NCBI GenBank assembly: GCA_001584585.1
Contig: LSYV01000018.1
Coordinates: forward strand, 1,009,137-1,073,136
Reading direction: 5' to 3'
Length of the DNA: 64,000 nucleotides
Origin: Gonium pectorale
Taxonomy: Eukaryota > Chlorophyta > Chlorophyceae > Chlamydomonadales > Volvocaceae
Part shown: positions 56,701 to 64,000 of the stretch, in pieces
Numbering within the stretch: the first letter of the stretch is position 1
How the letters are laid out: each line of letters starts with the position of its first letter
Notes under the pieces: generated by a model
The model's database searches: none
What the model was told of the DNA's origin: nothing
What the model saw: the letters and a program-made list of their open reading frames with translations, nothing else
Position numbers and translations under genes: made by a program

Positions 56701-59700
56701 ATGGCGGACGGGACTGGGCGTTGACCAGCCGCGATGGACGCATAGCCAGCATTTCGCCGTCAGAGTGGTGGGCAAGCATGACTCAGTGGGCGGTCATAGT
56801 CCCAAAGAGCATGTAAGGCGCTGCCCCGTCCTTCATGGTTGCCCGCCCTCATATCCGCCTGCCCGCCCCACCCCAACCGGCATACACGCGCGCCTCAGGC
56901 CTGCCTCAAGCTGGACCCCGCAGAGCGCCCCACGGCGGCACAGCTCATGCAGATGCCGTACTTTTTTACCATTCCCAAACTCATCCTGGGAACGCCCCTG
57001 GAGCAGCTGTACAGCGAGCACGTCGGCGTGGGAGCAACGGGCCATGCCCTCCGCACGACCTCGGGTCGCGCCGCCATGGCTGCGGTGGCTTCACCCGCCT
57101 CACTGGCTTCATTGCCTGTTTGCGCATCGGCGCCCGTTCGCAGCCTGGGGTCCAGCGCCATTGGGCTGGGCGAGGTGATCAGGTCACCGGGCACGCAGTG
57201 CTACGCTGCGGCTGGCCCCACAACGGGCAACGTCGATGTTGGGGGCGAAGGTGGCGGCAGCGGTGCAGGCCTTGTGCGGCCACGACCGCCGTCGATGCTG
57301 CTGTCGGCGGTGGCGGCGTCCATGCTGGGCGAGGTGCAGCCGCCCCCCGGCAGCGCTAGCACTACGGTGCCGCTCGTGTCGCCCCGGGACCCGCATGGCC
57401 TCCCACATGGCCGCGAAAGCGACGCAGGCGAGGACGGCGCCCGGGCGACAGAGACCGGAAGGGGTTGCGGAAGGGGCGGGGCGAGGTCTGCTCCGCGCAG
57501 CCCCGCAGCTCCGCCGGGCCGAGAGCTTCAAAGGGGCGACACCGGCGCCAAGCAGGCGGATCAGCAGCAGGCGCACGGGCAGCACAAACGGGAGCAGGAG
57601 CAGGACAATGAGCAGGACCAGGCGGCGCTGCGGAAGCGTCGAGCAACGGCGACAGCGGTGCCTACAAACGCAGCTGCGCTGGTCAAGGCTCAGGACGGCC
57701 GGGCGGCCAGCGCGGGCGGCAGCGTTGCCCCCGGGTCGCGCGACGCCAAGGCCGCAGCCGCGAGAGGCGGCATGGTGATCGAGGTCAGTGGCGATGAGTT
57801 AGGCGCATTGCTCTCCTCCGACAGCATCCTCGCCGCGGCTGTGGCATCGCGAGGCGCTGGCGCGGCAGCGGAAGGGCCGACTCAGGCGCCACAGCGCCCA
57901 ACGGTCGTCGACGACAGCTGCTACACGGCGCACGCGGGGCCTGTCTCCCTGGGGAGCATCGGGGCGAGGCAGAACTGCAGCAGCGGCGTGCACCTGGACC
58001 GAGAGCAGGACCGCAGGAGCTGCGCCGGCTTGCTGGCCGGCGATGCCAACGGCCCGGTGTTAGCTGGTGGCGGCGCGCCCGGTGAGAGCGGCATTGTGGG
58101 GCGCAGCCGAAGCACGCGGGCGGCTGCGTCCGGCGGCCGCGAGGTTCGCGCCGGGCTTGGGCCTGGCATTGGCCTGTTGGACGATGACGATGACGACGAA
58201 CTCGTGTCCAACGGGGACGGCCACGTCAGCGAAGACGATGAGTTGATGGAGTATTTTGCGGCCGGGCCGCGGCGAGTCCCCGCAGCCATTGGCGCCGGCG
58301 CAGTGGCGGGCGGTATGCGCCGGGCCGGCTCGATGCGCGGCCACGCGGGCATCTCGCCGGTGCGGTCCGGAGCCCCTTCGGCCGGCGGTGCGAGCGATCA
58401 CGGCGTCGCGCGCGACCCGCAGCGGCGCGGCCCCTCCGAGGGCATGCACGCGGGCGTGCAGAACGTGCACCACGGGCTGTACGGCAGCAGCTCCCGGCAG
58501 CGAGTCAGCGTCGGCACCTCACAGGGCACGGGCACGGGCACGGGCAGCAAGACGGGCACGCGGCGCGTGGCGGCGCTGGTGCTGGGGTCGGTGGGGACCG
58601 TGAGCCTGGGGCGCCACGCCGCCGTCGGGGGTCGCAGGACCTCTCCCAGCCAGCAGGGGTCCCCCAGCGGCTCCACCAAGATGAGGCCCACGGTCGAGGC
58701 ATTCCTGCCCTCGCAGGACGCCTCGGACCCACTCCCCGTCCTGCAGTCGCCGTCAGGGGCGGCGAGCCAGACGGTAGCGCTGCCGCCGCAGCCGCCGCCC
58801 ATGCTCCAGCCCGCCGACTCAGCGCCACCGCCAGTGGTGCTGCCGCGCCCCAGCACCACCCTCGGCACCACCACTAGCGCTTCAGCTGAGGTAACGGCCG
58901 AGCCGCTCGGCTCGCTGGCCCATGCCGACGTGGGTCACATGGGTGTGCCGCCGATGTCCCTCACCGCCTCCCACTCTACCACCGTTGGCTACGCTCTGCC
59001 GCCGTTGCTGCACTCGCGGGTATCGCTGCCCGCCTCGGGTTACGGCCCTCTGGGCGGGCCGCTCACGCTCATGAGCGCCGGCCACCAGCGGCGCACAATT
59101 TCGCGCCAGGGCTCCACTGTCTTCAACCAACTCATGTACGACGCTCTGCCAGAGATTGGCACACCCGGCGGGGCGCCAGAGGTCCCGGCGGCCACGCCAC
59201 CGCGCCGGCGCGCCGTCATGAGCGGCTTCACGCCCTGCCGCGCCGCTGCGGCTCGCGCCGCCGCCACGGGCGTGCCCGCTGCCGCCGCCATGGCCGCTGC
59301 AATGGGCGAGGCGATGCGCTCTACCATGGAGCTGTCAGTCGCGTTCAGCCCCATCCACGTCAGCCGCCAGAACGACATGATGTCACCCGACGGCGAGGGT
59401 CCGCAGCACGCGGGCGACGGCGACGGTACAGCGCACCCGCGCGGCAGCGCGACGGCCGCGGCTGCCGCCTCCGCGCGGCGTTATGTGCAGCACCACCGGC
59501 GGCACGGCTCATCAGTCATGCTGTCGGAGGCTGACCGGCAGGGCTACCTGCCCATGTCCTCCAGCGTGGCAGGAACCGATGCATATATGTCGTATTCCGT
59601 GCATGCCGCTGGGCAACGCGGCCCGCCGCACGGGCCATACCACCAGGCCCATCCGCGTGCGCCCAGCTTCGCCGCCACCAGCGACACGGGAATGCTGCTG

Positions 59701-61152
59701 GGCAGCAGCGCGCCCAACACCATGGGCTTCCACTCCAACCACTACCCCAGCCATCTCCAGGCTCGGGCTCCACGCGTGGCTGGGGAGACGGGTGCCTCGA
59801 CGGCTGTCCCTAGCGGCAGCAGCGGCGGCGGCCAGGCGTTCCCCGTTGGAACCACAGTGGCCGTACCCATTCCCGGCGTCACCGGCCGCGTGCCAATGGC
59901 CGTCGGTCTGAGCGCCGCCGTCGCTGCCGCCAGCGGCAGCTCCGGCACATCAACCTCCCGCGGCCACGCCTACCCCGCGATGACGCCCGTCACCCGGAGC
60001 CGACTGGCCAGCGGCAACATGGTGCGGGTCTCGGATAACAGCGCTGCGCAGCAACGGTTCCATTTGGCGGCCGACGATACCTCCCAATCCGCTGACCTTG
60101 ACGGCATGGGCTGGAACAACTTGGGCATGAGCCCCGCCAACGGCGCCGCCTTCCCAGCGCAGCCCCAGCACGCCTTCCCGCACGCGCCGCCGGTGCCGCC
60201 GCCGGCGCGCGCACGGCTAGGCCGCTGGGCCTCGGGCCTGATCGACTCCCTCCCCGAGGACCGCGAAGTGACGGGCGACTGGCGAAGCAGCGCGGGCACG
60301 GGTCCGGGCCAGCACGTCGGCCCTCAGGAGGCCGTGGAGGGGCCGATTCAGGCGTTTGGGCTGTACAGCCAGGAGTGGGGCTTAGGCGGTGCTGATGGAG
60401 CCACAATGGCAGCCACGGCCGCCGCGGCAGCGACAGCGGCTGGCGAGCTGCGCCCCACATACTCGTCGGATGTGCCGGCCGGCGCCGTCCTGACACAATA
60501 CTCGTCTCCGCACTCGGGGCCCTGGCTGCACGCGGGCGACAGTCGCGCGAACCGGGCCGGCGCGGTTGGAGGTGGCAGCGGCGGGGACGGCTCGCGTCAC
60601 GGAGGGAGCGAGGGCTCACGCCACGGCGGAGGGGAAGGCTCGCGCCACGGCGTCGGTGCCGCGGGAGCGCTCCTGTCGCGCGGTAGCCTGCGCTTGCGGT
60701 CGGGCCGATCGAGGCCGAGGCTGGACCCCGCCTCGTCGAGTTCGTTCGGAACCGGCAGCCTTGGTACTGCCAGTACTTCGGAGGGCGAGCTCCGGGGGCC
60801 GCCCCGACCGTCAGGCCCCACCGCCACGCCCGCTGACGGTAGGTGGCTGCCGTCGGTGTATGGGGACGGTAGCGCTACCTCCGCGCAGCCGTCAACACGT
60901 GCGATGGAGTCGGGAGCGGCGGCACCTCACATGCCGTATAGCGCCCGTGCGCCTGAGATCTCAGTTCCGTCTGCCCCTGCGGCCATTGGAGGGCACGCTA
61001 CTAAGCGCGGCTCAAAGGCCACTGGGTCAGGGACCGAAGCGGACGGCAGCCGCAGCAGCGGCACCAAGTGGCCACGCGCCAAGGCGCTGCTCGGCGGGCG
61101 ACTGTTCTCCAACCTCGTTAAGAAGTTCAAGGAGCAGACACTGGACAAGTAG
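53735..61152 (+). CDS. CDKL-type (cyclin-dependent-kinase-like) serine/threonine kinase with roughly 1,400-residue tail
   Basis: Exons: about 53735-53749 (5' limit open), 53935-54041, 54306-54379, 54543-54699, 55255-55362, 55481-55529, 55802-55839, 56104-56161, 56374-56564, 56899-61152. Phases agree over about 1,680 residues. Motifs are [25 protein letters not shown] (beta-3 Lys), AIREVRML (alpha-C Glu), [47 protein letters not shown] and [17 protein letters not shown]. The last is the CDKL lobe signature, near [18 protein letters not shown]. The CDKL T-x-Y activation pair is replaced by SSY. In the tail, one acidic run (LDDDDDDEL, about 58180) and a GSRHGG repeat (about 60590) stand out. CDKL5 relatives such as LF5 control cilium length; that role here is inference. 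The initiator Met is not found: no ATG lies in the open frame before NYEYIG. Confidence 0.85.
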
Positions 61153-63199
61153 CGGGCAGTCATCGTGTGTAGTTCGGCAGGCTGTGCAAAGAGGCGGCTG
61201 GGCAGTGTGTACACCAACGCCTGTGCTCGGCCTTGCTAGCCTGCTGACGCGGCGTTGGCTCCCTTCGGGCGGCGCCACGTGGCGTGCCCGAGCGCATGAT
61301 GCACATGTTTCCCCGAGCGCGCGCCCAGAGCTGGGCCCTGTCTCTGTCCACGGAGCGCCGGCCCCTTGGTGCGAAAGAGTGCTGACCGCTATCGTGACGC
61401 GCTCGCCAGCATTTGGAAGCATGGCAGGAGAGGCGAGGGATTCATGCGAGCACGGTTCGTCGTTGCTGGTCCTTCATGTTAATCGGCTACATACGCCGGA
61501 GGCAGGCGCCGGAGACATCCACAGTGTGCATCTGCATGGGGGATGGGGGAGCACAGCAAGAGGGGTCGGGCACGCCGGCTCGTTGATGCCCCTGCATTTG
61601 GACCGCGCGTGTCGCAGATCGCTGTGATAGCGTGGCACGTTCCGAAGTAGGCCGTAGGAACCGTGCTCCACGGACGCCGCGGTCTGCGGTTGACTGAATT
61701 TGCTTCATGGCCACTACGTGCATGCGTTACATTGCATTACTATGCATCAGTGTGCATACGCGGCCGTAGCGCCTGGGCGGGTGAAGCTATACGTACGGCA
61801 CGTACAAGTGCGTCGCAGGCGTCGGCCGGGCATGTGCGCGGGAAGAGGCGCTGGGGTCCAGGGCATGGGGTCAGGCAGGCGGCGCGCCTTCTTCTGCGGC
61901 CAAATCCAGCGCGCGAGTCTCGGTACACGGGTACGACCTCGTCAGTGCGGGGCGCGTTCATCACGACTGGGCTCGATGCCGCGCGAGTGATGCCCGTGGC
62001 GGGGCTCTGGTAGCATGTGCTCCCTAGCAGACCGCCTCGGGCGAGCCGTGCGGCCGCAGGGGCGAGCCATGGCGAGCGCCCATCTTCCGGCGGCACTTGG
62101 TTCTGCCGCGCCCTCGAGCAGGGATGGGATGCCGTCAGTGGGCCTTCGCCGTCAAGCGACTGCTGGTTCACGGCCAGCGCCGTCTGCTTGTCTTGCGTAT
62201 TGAGTTGCTTTGTTAACAAGGAACGTCACACAGGGCAAAACGGTGTCGCGGCATCCACCGCACTGCACCACAGGACCTGAGCTAAGTTTGCGGGCATCGG
62301 ATTCTGTGCTGTGACTCCGCCTGTCATGGTCTGCGAACGGATCTCCCTCTCTTTATTCGCGCTCTTTGCAATCCGTTGGGTGAGGCTATGCATTTGGGGC
62401 TCTTTCACCTATGCGACTCGGGTGCTGTGGTGGGTCCCTCCCTCCGCCTGTCCGTGCCATTCGCAATGATCGGTTTCACGTTGGGAGGGTTATATAGGGC
62501 AGGTTTGAGGTCTCTGAAGAAGCAAATTTGGTTTTATGGGATGGCATTCCACTATGAGTCCATGTACGGCATGTTTTCCAGTTCATGTGGCGTGCTCTCC
62601 TACGTGGACCTCGTTTGCATTAACATGGCAATTCCTTTATCTTTTTGGCTATTTCGGTTGGCATAGCCTCCACAAACCTAGTTTTTGTACGGAAAGAGTG
62701 TACGAGAGAGTTCTGGGAGGTGATGTGCTACGGGAAACAGCCGTTTCAAGGGGGTACCTTCCCTGCGTAATCTCGTGTGGTTTTCCATTTGGTATATTGT
62801 ATCACGTACGCTTGACCAAACTGAACGACGGGTGCAACCCACCAGCAGTCGTACTTCAGTGATACCGGCCATGTGTGGCACGTAAGCGGCAGCTCGAGCG
62901 CCATAGCCACGCCGCAGTCGTTCTTATCATGGTGGCAAGGTTGTGGCAGCATGTCATTTAGGAGGGCGTGGCATCGCACTCGCAAGCGCATCGTGAGCAT
63001 ATCTTCGGGTCCACCTTCAAGCCCGGCGCTTTTGCAGCGCCCTGCGAGCGCGATGGGCCGTTGTCCCACAACCCGCGCAGCACCCAATCTCCTCCAAAGC
63101 AAGCCGCTTCCGAAAAATACCCGTCCTCCAAAAGGTCCTCCTGCCACCAGACGGCACCAGGCCGCCAGTACATCGTGGCTGGGCGAAAGTGCCCGATGC
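61153..63199. other. Intergenic; 3' flanks of the convergent CDKL and ankyrin-like genes
   Basis: No gene recognised. The two flanking genes converge here. The AT-richer part near 62360-62860 has a 96-codon plus-strand frame without motif, more likely untranslated or spacer sequence. Confidence 0.5.
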
Positions 63200-63702
63200 T
63201 TACAGCCGCTGCTTCGCGAGCTCCTCGCACAGTGCACTCAGGAGCGCACCGCTCAGCCGGCCCCACGCCTCCACAACGTCAGCCAGGCCGTCCTCCACGG
63301 AGGCGGAGGCCTCCAGAGCACCGACGGCGGCCTCGGCCGCGGGCTTGCCACCCGCCAGGCCCGCCTCTCCCTGCACCAGCACCACGTCCTCCTCCCGGAG
63401 GACCAGCATAGTCATCGTGCGCTGCAGCGGCTCCACACAGCCCAGTGCCAGGGACAGCGACCCAGGGGTCACCCGCGCATCTAACTTCGGTGCCAGCGAG
63501 GCCGCAGCTGCCTCCCCGTCAGATGCCCCGTCCTCCGCTGCAGCCGACGGCTCCGATGTCCCGCCCGGTGCCCGCTCCGGCTCCCAGCCCACACACAGCC
63601 AGGTCCACGCGGCCCAGGGCTGTGTAGTGATGAGGTGCGAGGCCATGGCGCCCCCGTCGTCCAGAACCGCCGCCAGGTGCAGCAGCGTCATGCCGGCCGG
63701 GC
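63200..63702 (-). CDS. Terminal exon of an ankyrin-repeat-like protein (5' part not located)
   Basis: The exon opens after a good acceptor (CTCCGCAG) and runs to a stop at 63200-63202, giving about 166 residues. It starts [17 protein letters not shown], which fits the first helix of an ankyrin repeat (TxLHxAA). It continues with an acidic, Ala-rich stretch and a C-terminal segment rich in helix formers ([19 protein letters not shown]). Other repeats, if any, lie upstream towards or past the right edge. Function is unknown; ankyrin repeats mediate protein binding. The 163-codon frame from its own Met is the minimal alternative. Confidence 0.5.
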
Positions 63703-64000
63703 CTGCGGAGTCAAGGGAAGACAGCGGGCGGTTGGCAACAAAGCAACCATTCCTGGGGCCTCAACATGGCAGGAGCACCATGGACAGGCCACGTCGCGCA
63801 CCTTGGTGCGCTGCTGACGACCCTGAGCTCGCACAGGGTAGGTAAGCAGGGCAAAGAGACACCAAAGCCTATACACGCATACCAAGCCCGCGTCTCGCGG
63901 AAAACGCACACGGCGCGCCTGGTACTACGGATTCCGTATGCGATGGTCATAGCGCACCAGCCCGCCCGCCCATGGGCCATCAACAGCAGCGCGCGCCCAC
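63703..64000. other. Right edge, probable intron and upstream exon region of the ankyrin-like gene
   Basis: No exon could be assigned with confidence. Minus-strand frames are open here but no ankyrin motif is visible. Confidence 0.4.

Noticed and set aside
62376..62666. 96-residue hydrophobic plus-strand frame
   Set aside because: It sits in AT-richer sequence between two convergent genes, has no motif and no splice support; hydrophobic residues follow from T-rich codons.

Overview
The window looks like nuclear DNA of a volvocine or Chlamydomonas-like green alga. It is GC-rich, with short exons, many small GT-AG introns and a few GC-AG introns. Several genes end near TGTAA, the green-algal polyadenylation signal. 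Very long Ala/Gly/Ser/Pro-rich tails are attached to conserved domains. There is also a LINE whose C-terminal Cys/His motif is of a kind I associate with volvocine algae. The species assignment is inference; the sequence carries no rRNA or organelle marker. Gene models below were built by hand from splice sites, reading phase and domain continuity.

Layout: (1) 776-5446, minus: an 11-exon TKL-type protein kinase. (2) 6334-9560: an 11-bp tandem array ending in a perfect hairpin, then two copies of a 5'-truncated LINE in inverted orientation, with a 20-N gap. (3) 9751-11000: a long imperfect hairpin and two copies of a small dispersed repeat. (4) 13390-17523 and 23433-26996, both minus: two diverged paralogous Aurora-like kinases. 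They share an 11-nt microexon and flank about 6 kb of repeats, including a 350-bp perfect duplication across a 20-N gap that is probably an assembly artefact. (5) 28245-32090: degenerate minus-strand coding sequence of unknown family, partly enclosed by roughly 100-bp inverted repeats, plus a LINE 3' scrap. (6) About 33409-44977, plus: a 20-exon cyclic-nucleotide-gated-type channel with an unusual pore and a roughly 1,330-residue tail. (7) 47338-51327, plus: a di-N-acetylchitobiase-like GH18 enzyme. (8) About 53735-61152, plus: a CDKL-type kinase with a roughly 1,400-residue tail. (9) 63200-63702, minus: the 3' end of an ankyrin-like gene running towards the right edge.

Four kinases and one channel lie in 64 kb. 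Aurora-like and CDKL kinases are known in Chlamydomonas for control of cilium disassembly and length (CALK and LF5). These genes could therefore serve cilium signalling, but nothing here shows that they work together. The chitobiase is a lysosomal/secretory-type hydrolase with no visible link to its neighbours. Intergenic stretches are long, and apart from the repeats listed they contain no recognisable genes.
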